DNA from: Acidobacteriota bacterium | Lineage (GTDB): Bacteria; Acidobacteriota; Aminicenantia; S016-38 | Direction of reading: 5' to 3' | DNA: 64,000 nucleotides | NCBI GenBank assembly: GCA_015486055.1 | Contig: WFSJ01000042.1 | Coordinates: 25,357-89,356 of the forward strand | Part shown: positions 18,345 through 27,070 of the stretch, piece after piece | Numbering within the stretch: the first letter of the stretch is position 1 | Layout: each line of letters starts with the position of its first letter | Notes under the pieces: generated by a model | The model's database searches: none | What the model was told of the DNA's origin: nothing | Seen by the model: the letters and a program-made list of their open reading frames with translations, nothing else | Program-made: the position numbers and the translations under genes

Positions 18345-18898
18345 GGGGAAAAGTTTTAGCTCTATTTCTTCTTCCTTTATTCATTTGTGCAGGGGCTGAG
18401 CAGGGGAAAAATATTGAGGGGAGGTTTTTGAAGATAGAAAAAGCGAGCACAAGAAAGATAAAAATATTCCAGAAAAAGGAAAGTTTTACCCAAGATGAGC
18501 TTAATTCCTTCATAGCATATAAGTTAAAAAATGCAGAGGAAGGAAATGCTATTGATATAAAGGAAGCAAACCTCAGTATAGGAAAGAAGGATTTCTCTCT
18601 TAGAATGATAGGGGTTATGAACAGACCACTTCCTCTTCTTGACATGGAAGCTGCTAACTTAAGGATATTACCGCTTAGCATGAAATTCACCATTGAACAG
18701 AAAAGCTATAAATACAGGATTAGGCTAACAGAATTCAAAATAGGAAATGCAGTGCCTTCGGGAAAGCTCGTGCTGATAATACTTCAGAGACTGAAGGAAT
18801 CTACTGGATTAAATTTTGATTTGAAAAACTGGGGAAGATTTCCCTACGGTATAAGAAAGTTCAAGCAGAAAAAGGAAAAAATAACGGTCTATTATTGA
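18341..18898 (+). CDS. Hypothetical exported protein
   Basis: 185 aa, signal-peptide-like N-terminus; overlaps htpX and recG by 4 nt. Confidence 0.7.
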   Translation: MRGKVLALFLLPLFICAGAEQGKNIEGRFLKIEKASTRKIKIFQKKESFTQDELNSFIAYKLKNAEEGNAIDIKEANLSIGKKDFSLRMIGVMNRPLPLLDMEAANLRILPLSMKFTIEQKSYKYRIRLTEFKIGNAVPSGKLVLIILQRLKESTGLNFDLKNWGRFPYGIRKFKQKKEKITVYY

Positions 18899-20883
18899 TG
18901 CTTTCCCCTGAAACAAGCCTCAGGGAAACAAAAGGCATAGGGGAAAGGAGATTTTTCTTATTAAAAGAAAGAGGGTTCTCAAAGGTTGAGGACCTTCTAT
19001 TATATCTCCCGAAAAAATACGAAAAAAGAGGCAGAATTGTTCCCCTATCAGAAGCAGAAGGAGAAGCAGAGGTTCTTGTAAATGTTATAAAAAGAAAATG
19101 GAGAAGAGGCAAAAGGCTGTGGATCTTAGAGGCAGAGGTTGAGGATAGAAGCGGAAAAGCAAAAGTTATATGGTTTAACAAAAAATATCTCCATAAGATA
19201 ATTTTTCCTGGAACAAAGCTCTACCTTAAGGGAAAGGTGGAAAGAGGAATGGATATAACGATAAAAGCCCCCGAAGTTAAACTTCAGATGGAGGACGGAA
19301 TAGTTCCGATCTACGAAAGGATAGGCTCCCTGAGTTCAAATACAATACGTAGAATAATAGAGAACACTCTCAGGAATATTGAGATAAAAGAGACCCTTCC
19401 AGAGGAAATAATAAGGGAATATAATTTCCCATCAAGGAAGGACAGCTTTGTTTCACTCCATATGCCAGGCAAGAATTACTCCCTTCAAGGCTTAAACTCG
19501 GGAAATACAAAGTTCCACAGAAGATTGATATTTGAGGAAGCATTCTTTTATCATCTTTCCCTCCTCTACCTGAGACAAAAAAGCATGATTAAAAAGAATA
19601 GAGAATATACAGCAGGGCAAAGCACGCTGAGCAGGATTAAGGCAATATTCCCATTTGAGTTCACAGGGGCTCAGGAAAAAGCACTTGAGGAAATATCTTC
19701 GGACCTTTTCTCCCCATATCCCATGAGAAGGCTTCTCCAGGGAGAGGTGGGGAGTGGGAAAACTGCAGTCGCAGTTTCCTCGGCTCTTATTCCCGCAATC
19801 TCGGGATATCAGGTTGCATTTATGGCTCCAACCGAGGTGCTTGCAGAGCAGCATTACAAGAGACTCACCCCGATTCTCAAATCCCTCGGGATAAAAACTG
19901 CTCTTTTAACAAGCGGGATAAATAGGGAAAGGCGAAGAGAGACAGAATTTAACATAGAGACAGGAAGGGCAGGTTTTATTTTCGGAACCCACGCCCTTCT
20001 ATATGAGGGAATAAATTTCCACAACCTTGCCTATGCAATTATTGATGAACAGCAGAGGTTCGGAGTTACCCAGAGGGCAAAGCTATACAATAAGGGCAAG
20101 GACACTGATTTCCTTCTTCTTTCTGCAACACCCATACCGAGAACCCTTGCCCTTATTTTATACTCTGACCTTAAGCTCTCTACCCTCAGAGAAATGCCAA
20201 GGAAAAGGGAAGTTGAAACAAAAGTCCTGAGGGTAAAGAAATTCGGGAGAATCGCTCCTTTCATAGAAGAACTTCTAAGAAAAGGCCTCCAGGGATTTGC
20301 TATATTTCCAGTTATTGAAAGGTCAAAGACAGAGCTTATAGATGCAGAAAGAGGTAAAAAAAGATTGGAGGAATATTTCCCGAAAGCAAGAATTGAGCTA
20401 CTTCACGGGCGGATGAAAACGGATGAGAAAAGGGAAAAAATGGAAAGATTTGAAAGAGGAGAAATAGACATACTTGCTTCAACTACTGTTGTTGAGGTTG
20501 GAATAGATATGGAAAGGGCCGGCTTTATGGTTGTATTCAATGCGGAAAGGTTCGGTCTTGCCCAGCTCCACCAGCTAAGAGGAAGAATAGGGAGGGGGAA
20601 AAACAGGGGATATTTTTTCCTCCTCTCCGAACTACAGCTTCCCAGGCTCAAATATCTTGAAAAAATCAGCGACGGATTCAAGGTTTCCGAAATTGACCTT
20701 AGGCTCAGGGGACCTGGGAACTTAGCAGGTAAAGAACAATGGGGAATTCCAAAGTTCAGGCTTCTGAATCCTCTGCTTCACGAAGAAATTCTATACGCCT
20801 CAAAGCAGGAGGCTTCAAAATATCTGAGCTTTATGGAAAACAAATTTTCCAATATAATAGGAAAGGAGATAAGCGTAGGATAA
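18895..20883 (+). CDS. recG: ATP-dependent DNA helicase RecG
   Basis: OB/wedge domain, LQGEVGSGKTAVA, AIIDEQQRFGVTQR, QLRGRIGRG. Confidence 0.96.
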   Translation: MMLSPETSLRETKGIGERRFFLLKERGFSKVEDLLLYLPKKYEKRGRIVPLSEAEGEAEVLVNVIKRKWRRGKRLWILEAEVEDRSGKAKVIWFNKKYLHKIIFPGTKLYLKGKVERGMDITIKAPEVKLQMEDGIVPIYERIGSLSSNTIRRIIENTLRNIEIKETLPEEIIREYNFPSRKDSFVSLHMPGKNYSLQGLNSGNTKFHRRLIFEEAFFYHLSLLYLRQKSMIKKNREYTAGQSTLSRIKAIFPFEFTGAQEKALEEISSDLFSPYPMRRLLQGEVGSGKTAVAVSSALIPAISGYQVAFMAPTEVLAEQHYKRLTPILKSLGIKTALLTSGINRERRRETEFNIETGRAGFIFGTHALLYEGINFHNLAYAIIDEQQRFGVTQRAKLYNKGKDTDFLLLSATPIPRTLALILYSDLKLSTLREMPRKREVETKVLRVKKFGRIAPFIEELLRKGLQGFAIFPVIERSKTELIDAERGKKRLEEYFPKARIELLHGRMKTDEKREKMERFERGEIDILASTTVVEVGIDMERAGFMVVFNAERFGLAQLHQLRGRIGRGKNRGYFFLLSELQLPRLKYLEKISDGFKVSEIDLRLRGPGNLAGKEQWGIPKFRLLNPLLHEEILYASKQEASKYLSFMENKFSNIIGKEISVG

Positions 20884-21437
20884 TGCTCAGGATAATTTCT
20901 GGAAGAATTAAAGGCAAGAGACTCTCGTCTCCAAAGGGCATGGAAATAAGGCCGACCCCTATAAGACTCAAAAGGAGAATGTTTGACATATTGAGCTATA
21001 AAATCATAGGTTCAAATTTTCTTGATGGCTTTGCGGGAACGGGAGCAGTAGGGATTGAGGCCTATTCCCTTGGCGCATCCCTTATATATTTCATAGAAAA
21101 GGAAAGGGAGGCTGTAAAAATCCTTGAGAAGAATATAAAGAGGATAGGCAATCCCACTGAGGTCCACATAATTAATGATGAGTTTAATATGGGTGTAAAG
21201 GAACTCCAGGAAAAGAGGACTCTTTTCGATTTCATCTTTATTGATCCGCCATATCGATTCCTTGACTATGCTAACCCTTTCAAAATATTGTATAAAAAGA
21301 ATATACTCAAGGAAGACGGGGTAATAATCCTTCAGAAAGAATGCAAACTTAAAATAAAAAAACCTTTCTTTCAGCTCTTTAGAAAGATAAGGGAAGGGAA
21401 AAACTGTCTTCTATTTTTCAGGAGGGAACAATGGTAG
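20883..21437 (+). CDS. rsmD: 16S rRNA (guanine966-N2)-methyltransferase
   Basis: MLRIISGRIKGKRLSSPKG..RPT, DGFAGTGAVGIEAYSLGA, FIDPPY; start taken at 20883. Confidence 0.93.
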   Translation: MLRIISGRIKGKRLSSPKGMEIRPTPIRLKRRMFDILSYKIIGSNFLDGFAGTGAVGIEAYSLGASLIYFIEKEREAVKILEKNIKRIGNPTEVHIINDEFNMGVKELQEKRTLFDFIFIDPPYRFLDYANPFKILYKKNILKEDGVIILQKECKLKIKKPFFQLFRKIREGKNCLLFFRREQW

Positions 21438-22669
21438 CAGAAATAATAGCAATTGGCTCTGAACTCCTCAGTCCTTACAGGATTGATACAAATTCCCTTG
21501 AGCTTACCGAAAAGCTAATGGAAATGGGAATACGGGTTGGAGGAAAATGTGTTGTTGGGGACAATGAGGAAGACATATCAAGGGCAATAAGAACTGCTGC
21601 ATCAAGGGCTCAGCTAATAATAATAACAGGAGGCCTGGGTCCAACAAACGACGACAAAACAAGGGAAGGAATATCAAAAGCTCTTAAACTGAATCTTATT
21701 TTCAAAAAGGAAATCCATAATCAAATAATAGAAAAATATAGGCAGATGAAGAGGAATGCAGAACCCCCTGATAATCTTGCAAGGATGGCTTTCGTTCCAG
21801 AGGGAGCGGAAATAATAGAAAACAATGTTGGAGCCGCTCCTGGCTTATGGATAGAGATGAAGGAAGGGGAACTTTATATACTCTCTCTACCTGGACCTCC
21901 CCAGGAGTGGAGGCCAATGTTTGAAGTTGTAAGGGAAAAACTTTCCAGTTTCGGAAATCACTTCTTTTCAAGAAGAAGTCTCAGGATCGCCGGACTTAGG
22001 GAAGCAGAGGTCGAGGAAAAAATTTCACCTATTTATACAGGAGTCAAAAATCCATCGGTCACAATCCTCTCCTCTGCCGAGGACATTCAAATTCAGATAT
22101 GGGGAAAAGCAAAGGAAAAGCAAGAAGCAGAGAGGCTCGCTGAGGAAATGAAGGAAAGTTTCCTTAATGTCTTAGAGGATAATGTGTATTCTCTAAAGGA
22201 CGAACCTCTTGAGAAAGTAGTGGGGGAGCTTTTGAGGAAAAAAGAAAAAACCTTAGCAGTTGCTGAAAGCTGCACCGGAGGACTCCTTTCCCATAGGATA
22301 ACGAATGTACCCAAAAGCTCTGACTATTTCCTCTTTAGTGGTGTAGTTTACAGCAATGAAGCTAAAATAAAGGTTTTAGGCGTAAATGAAAAGGACATAA
22401 AGGAACACGGAGCCGTCAGTGAGGAAATAGCTACCCAGATGGCAGAAGGTGTGAGAAAAACGGCTGGGGCAGACTTCGGCATAGGAATTACAGGCATAGC
22501 AGGTCCAGGAGGTGGAACAAAGGAAAAACCTGTTGGTCTTGTTTACATAAGCCTGAGCTGGGAAGGAGGCGCAGAAACGAAAAGGTTCAGGTTCCCGGGC
22601 ACAAGACTTCAGGTAAAAACATACGCAACATCCCATGCCCTTAATATGCTGAGAAAGAGGTTGCTTTGA
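21431..22669 (+). CDS. cinA: CinA-like protein (competence/damage-inducible; nicotinamide-nucleotide amidase domain)
   Basis: AEIIAIGSELL, TGGLGPTNDD, C-terminal AESCTGGLLSHRIT and GITGIAGPGGGT. Confidence 0.95.
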   Translation: MVAEIIAIGSELLSPYRIDTNSLELTEKLMEMGIRVGGKCVVGDNEEDISRAIRTAASRAQLIIITGGLGPTNDDKTREGISKALKLNLIFKKEIHNQIIEKYRQMKRNAEPPDNLARMAFVPEGAEIIENNVGAAPGLWIEMKEGELYILSLPGPPQEWRPMFEVVREKLSSFGNHFFSRRSLRIAGLREAEVEEKISPIYTGVKNPSVTILSSAEDIQIQIWGKAKEKQEAERLAEEMKESFLNVLEDNVYSLKDEPLEKVVGELLRKKEKTLAVAESCTGGLLSHRITNVPKSSDYFLFSGVVYSNEAKIKVLGVNEKDIKEHGAVSEEIATQMAEGVRKTAGADFGIGITGIAGPGGGTKEKPVGLVYISLSWEGGAETKRFRFPGTRLQVKTYATSHALNMLRKRLL

Positions 22670-23223
22670 GGCTTTTTATAGCGGTTGAAATCCCTGATGA
22701 AATAAAGGATGGGATAGAAAAGGAAATAAAAAGACTGAAAAGATTGGGAGGAAATATAAAATGGGTAAGGAGAAATGCCATTCATATTACCCTGAAATTC
22801 CTCGGGGAAGTTGAAAAGGAAAAGATTGAATGGATAGAGAAAACAATGGAAAAAACAGCTGGGGAATTTCAAAGCTTTGGAATATCAATTGAGAAATGTG
22901 GAACCTTTCCTCCACACAGCTTCAGGCCAAGGGTGCTATGGGTGGGAATGAAGGACGAAAAGCCTTTGGTCCTGCTCCAGGAAAGACTTGAAACTGAGCT
23001 GGCAAAACTTGGCTTTAAGAAAGAGACGCGAGCATTTTTTCCCCATGTGACGATTGGAAGAGTGAAAGGAAATTCTGCAATAAGGAAAGTCGTTGGCGAG
23101 ATGAGGGCCATAGAAGGAAAGGAATTTGGTAAAATGGGGGCTGATAGAATAACTCTTTTTAGCTCAACTCTGACACCCGAAGGTCCAATATACAAAAAGC
23201 TCCACGAGGCTAAATTAGAATGA
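22666..23223 (+). CDS. thpR: RNA 2',3'-cyclic phosphodiesterase (LigT/ThpR)
   Basis: Two HxT motifs: HITLKFLG and HVTIGRVK; TTG start overlapping cinA. Confidence 0.9.
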   Translation: MRLFIAVEIPDEIKDGIEKEIKRLKRLGGNIKWVRRNAIHITLKFLGEVEKEKIEWIEKTMEKTAGEFQSFGISIEKCGTFPPHSFRPRVLWVGMKDEKPLVLLQERLETELAKLGFKKETRAFFPHVTIGRVKGNSAIRKVVGEMRAIEGKEFGKMGADRITLFSSTLTPEGPIYKKLHEAKLE

Positions 23224-23807
23224 TTTACGCCTTGTATTTAATCTCGTTTCTTTCAGGCTCTATTCCATTCGGGTATATACTTTACAAACTTTTCAGAAGA
23301 GAAGATATAAGAGGGAAAGGAAGCGGAAATATAGGTGCAACAAATGTTCTCAGAAGCGGTGGCATATGGATAGGCACAGTTGTGGGAATTCTTGACATAA
23401 GCAAGGCTGCAATACCTGCTTTTATATGTTTGAAGAATTATGGCCAGCTTCAAGGGGCAATATGCGGCCTAATGGCAGTCATCGGACACTGTTTCACCCC
23501 ATTCCTGAGTTTCAAAGGAGGAAAGGGGGTATCTACTTATATAGGTTCTTCCCTATTTTTAACCCCAATTTCGTTAGCACTTTCCGTCCTGATTTTTCTC
23601 TCCTCTGCTTTTATTACAGGGATAGTCTCTGCGGGTTCCCTTCTCCTCGCGGCTTCTCTTCCTATCCTGAGCCTTATTCTCTACAAATCCCTCAGGATGG
23701 CAATTATCCAATTGCTCGGGACTGTCGTAATATACATCAGGCATAAAGAAAATATAAAAAGAATCCTGAACAAAGGAGAAAGCAAAATATGGAAGGGATT
23801 TATATAA
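23220..23807 (+). CDS. plsY: Glycerol-3-phosphate acyltransferase PlsY
   Basis: SGSIPFGYIL, GSGNIGATNVLR, GHCFTPFLSFKGGKGVST. Confidence 0.95.
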   Translation: MIYALYLISFLSGSIPFGYILYKLFRREDIRGKGSGNIGATNVLRSGGIWIGTVVGILDISKAAIPAFICLKNYGQLQGAICGLMAVIGHCFTPFLSFKGGKGVSTYIGSSLFLTPISLALSVLIFLSSAFITGIVSAGSLLLAASLPILSLILYKSLRMAIIQLLGTVVIYIRHKENIKRILNKGESKIWKGFI

Positions 23808-24778
23808 TAGGGGCAGGAAGCTGGGGAACCGCCTTCAGCTATCATTTGGCAAGGAAAGGGATAAAAGTAAAACTATGGGTAAGGGAAAAAGAACTATTTG
23901 AGAAAATAAAGAATGAAAGAGAAAACACATGGTTTCTTCCTGGCTTTAAGCTAAACGAGAAAATTGAACCCTTTAATGACCTTTCTCTCTTTTCTGAGCA
24001 ACCACCTGAGCTCACATTCCTTGCGGTGCCGACAAAATACATGAGATCTGTCCTGAGGAAATTCCCTGCAAGGCCAAAAGTAGTAGTGAACCTCTCCAAA
24101 GGAATAGAGGTGGAGACCCTCGCGAGAATGAGCGAAGTCATAAGGGAAGAACTCGGCATGGTGGAATATGCTGTTCTTTCAGGCCCGACCTTCGCTTTAG
24201 AAGTAGCAGAGGGAAACCCAACTGTCGTTGTGGTAGCCTCAAAAAAATATGAGCTTGCGAAAAAGGTTCAGGAAATTGTCTCTGACCAGTATCTAAGGGC
24301 ATATACATCCGACGATGTTCTTGGGGTAGAGCTCTGCGGAGCAGTGAAAAATGTCATAGCTATAGCTGGAGGGGCTGTAGAAGGCCTCGGCTTCGGGCAC
24401 AATACACTTGCAGCCCTTATAGTGAGGGGAATTGCTGAGATGAAAAGGATTGCAAACGCAATGGGAGCAAACCCCGAAACAATATCAGGGATAGCAGGAG
24501 TAGGTGACCTTGTCCTGACAGCCACAGGAAATCTCAGCAGAAACAGAAAAGTAGGATATGAGCTCGGCAAAGGAAAATCCTTAAAAGAGGTTCTTTCTTC
24601 CATGAAGATGGTGGCAGAGGGAATCGAGACATCAAAGGCCATTGTAAAGCTCGCCGGGAAATATGGTGTTGAAATGCCCATATCGGAAAAGATGGTAGAG
24701 GTCGTATTTGGAGGGAAAAATTTAAAGAAAGCCTTAAAGGAACTTATGACAAGAAAATTAAAGATGGAAAATGAATAA
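23789..24778 (+). CDS. gpsA: Glycerol-3-phosphate dehydrogenase [NAD(P)+]
   Basis: GAGSWGTAFSYHLA, LSGPTFALEVAEGNPT, GAVKNVIAIAGG, GVGDLVLTATG. Confidence 0.96.
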   Translation: MEGIYIIGAGSWGTAFSYHLARKGIKVKLWVREKELFEKIKNERENTWFLPGFKLNEKIEPFNDLSLFSEQPPELTFLAVPTKYMRSVLRKFPARPKVVVNLSKGIEVETLARMSEVIREELGMVEYAVLSGPTFALEVAEGNPTVVVVASKKYELAKKVQEIVSDQYLRAYTSDDVLGVELCGAVKNVIAIAGGAVEGLGFGHNTLAALIVRGIAEMKRIANAMGANPETISGIAGVGDLVLTATGNLSRNRKVGYELGKGKSLKEVLSSMKMVAEGIETSKAIVKLAGKYGVEMPISEKMVEVVFGGKNLKKALKELMTRKLKMENE

Positions 24779-26282
24779 GCTCTACGTAGAAATTTTAGAC
24801 AAGAAAGGGAATAAAACTTACAGAATAGAAGGGAATTCTGCCACAATTGGAAGGGCCACGGGAAATGATATAACCATAAAGGATTCCACAGTTTCAAGAA
24901 AACACGCGGAGATATTTTTCAAGGAAAACAGATGGTATATAAAGGATCTTAAAAGCACCAATGGAACCTTTGTAAACGGGAAAAAAGTCAAAGGTGAAAT
25001 GAGGCTTTACGAAAAGGACATAGTGGAAATAGGTAAAAGAAGCATAATTCCTATCAAACTCCCTTCAGGTATGGAAATAGGGAAGGAAAAGATCCCTCAG
25101 GATATAACATACTTTATTGGTGACTTAGAAAAGAGAAAATGGGCCAGAATAATGGAAGGGATTGAGGAAATAGGAAAGGAATTGGTGGCCTTATCTTCCT
25201 ACGATAGAATTCTGAACAGAGTGGCTGAGGTAGCCAGGGAGATCTTAAATGTAGAAAGAGCCTTTGTAGTGCTCAAAAAGGAAAATAAGTTTAAGTTGGC
25301 GGCAACATCAGTAAAGAAAGGGATTGAAGGCGGTATTACCATAAGTGAGTCTATATTAAAAAGGGCAATGGAAAGTAAGGTTGGAATAATAACCCAGGAT
25401 GCACTGAGTGACAAAAGATTCTCCGGGCAAAAGAGCATAATGAACATGAAAATAAGATCTGCAGTATGCGTTCCCATATGGAGAAGGGAGGAAGTTCTCG
25501 GAGCTATATATGTTGACAGCTCCATAGACAAGAGAATTCACACTGAGGAAGATGTTGAACTCCTTTCAATCCTCGGAAACTATGTAGCAGTAGTGATAGA
25601 ACAGAAAAGAATAATGGAAGAACTGAAAAAGCAGCAAAGAATGAGGGAAAGGCTGGAAAAATACCATTCTCCTGCTGTAGTCCAGAGGATATTCAGCAAG
25701 GGACTTGAAACAACATTCATCCCCAGAAAGTTCTTTATGGGAGAAGGAACAGTGCTTTTTGCGGATGTAGTAGGATTTACTTCCTTAGTTAGTGAAGGAA
25801 AACCTGAGGAAATAGGAAATCTTCTTAACGAGTTCCTTTCAAGGATGACTGACATCGTTTTCAAATATGAAGGCACTCTTGATAAATACTTAGGAGACGG
25901 GGTAATGGCAGTTTTCGGAATCCCCATGAAGCAGGAAAACCATGAAGAAAGAGCCCTGAGGACTGCTATTGAAATGCAGAGGGAAATTGAAAATACAAAA
26001 TGGAAGAAACCGCTAAAAATAAGAATAGGAATAAATTCAGGAGGGGTAATAGCAGGGGATTTTGGCTCTGAAAAAAGACTTGAATTTACTGTCATAGGAC
26101 ACAGCGTAAATATCGCCTCCAGACTCCAGAGTGAGATCGCTCCACCAGGCAGAACTGCTGTTGGGGAAAAAACATACGAGAAAACAAAGGAAAAATTTGA
26201 GTTTGAATCCCTTGGAAAAGTAAAAGTGAAAGGAATAAAGGAAAAAATGGATGCATATTTACTTAAGGAGGAAAAGAAATGA
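24771..26282 (+). CDS. FHA-GAF-class III adenylate/guanylate cyclase
   Basis: FHA: IGRATGNDITIKDSTVSRKHAEI..STNGTFVNG; GAF; cyclase VLFADVVGFTSL, YLGDGVMAVFG, RIGINSGGVIAGDFGS. Confidence 0.93.
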   Translation: MNKLYVEILDKKGNKTYRIEGNSATIGRATGNDITIKDSTVSRKHAEIFFKENRWYIKDLKSTNGTFVNGKKVKGEMRLYEKDIVEIGKRSIIPIKLPSGMEIGKEKIPQDITYFIGDLEKRKWARIMEGIEEIGKELVALSSYDRILNRVAEVAREILNVERAFVVLKKENKFKLAATSVKKGIEGGITISESILKRAMESKVGIITQDALSDKRFSGQKSIMNMKIRSAVCVPIWRREEVLGAIYVDSSIDKRIHTEEDVELLSILGNYVAVVIEQKRIMEELKKQQRMRERLEKYHSPAVVQRIFSKGLETTFIPRKFFMGEGTVLFADVVGFTSLVSEGKPEEIGNLLNEFLSRMTDIVFKYEGTLDKYLGDGVMAVFGIPMKQENHEERALRTAIEMQREIENTKWKKPLKIRIGINSGGVIAGDFGSEKRLEFTVIGHSVNIASRLQSEIAPPGRTAVGEKTYEKTKEKFEFESLGKVKVKGIKEKMDAYLLKEEKK

Positions 26283-27025
26283 GAAAAATTGTAATTTTAA
26301 CTCTAATGAGCATATTGGTTATACCTATCTACGGGAGGAAAAAGAAGAAAAAAGACGAATTCTATTATTACAATATGGGCCTTTCCATGCTGCAGAAAAA
26401 ACAACCTAACAAAGCGATTGTATATCTTGCAAAGGCAGAAAATTTAAATCCAAAGAACTTTCAAATATTTCATGCATTGGGCATATCCTATTCAATGGCA
26501 GGTAACCTGGACAAAGCTGAGTTCTACTTCAGGAAATCAATATCACTTAATCCTGCTTATGGTCCCTCACATAATCTTTTAGGGGTTATACTTATAGAAA
26601 AAGGAAAATACAAAGAGGCTGAAGCTGAGTTCAAGAAAGCGCTTGAGGACATAGGATATCCCACAAAAGAGATAGTGTATTTCAACATGGCAAAGTTGTA
26701 TTTAAAAATGGGGAATCAAGAGAAGGCCCTTGCATCCCTTGACTTTGCCATAGGAGCTGACAAGGATTATGGAATGGCTTATGCTCTAAAAGGCTATATA
26801 TACTTTTCAAAAGGGGAATTATCCAAGGCCGAGGAATTTTACAGAACAGCATTAGAAAAGGAAAGAGATAATCCAAGATATTGGTTTGGCCTCGGAGAAG
26901 TCCTTGAAAAAGAGGGAAAGATAGAGGATGCTAAGGCTGCTTACAGCAAAGTTCTCGTGGTACCCTCCGATACTGAATTAAAAATAAGAGCAGAGGAAAA
27001 ACTCAAAAAACTTGAAAAAAAATGA
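26279..27025 (+). CDS. TPR repeat exported protein
   Basis: Signal-peptide-like N-terminus; successive TPR units (AIVYLAKAENLNPKNFQIFHALGISYSMAGNLDKAEFYF..). Confidence 0.88.
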   Translation: MRKIVILTLMSILVIPIYGRKKKKKDEFYYYNMGLSMLQKKQPNKAIVYLAKAENLNPKNFQIFHALGISYSMAGNLDKAEFYFRKSISLNPAYGPSHNLLGVILIEKGKYKEAEAEFKKALEDIGYPTKEIVYFNMAKLYLKMGNQEKALASLDFAIGADKDYGMAYALKGYIYFSKGELSKAEEFYRTALEKERDNPRYWFGLGEVLEKEGKIEDAKAAYSKVLVVPSDTELKIRAEEKLKKLEKK

Positions 27026-27070
27026 ACTCGTTATATTATAAAAGTAGAAAGAAAAAATAGGGGTTAAAAA

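Noticed and set aside
20739-20882. N-terminal extension of the rsmD ORF in the track
   Set aside because: Overlaps recG in another frame; RsmD homology begins at MLRIISG (20883), directly after the recG stop
24268-24897. 209-aa minus-strand ORF
   Set aside because: Fully antisense to well-supported gpsA; biased low-complexity translation typical of shadow ORFs
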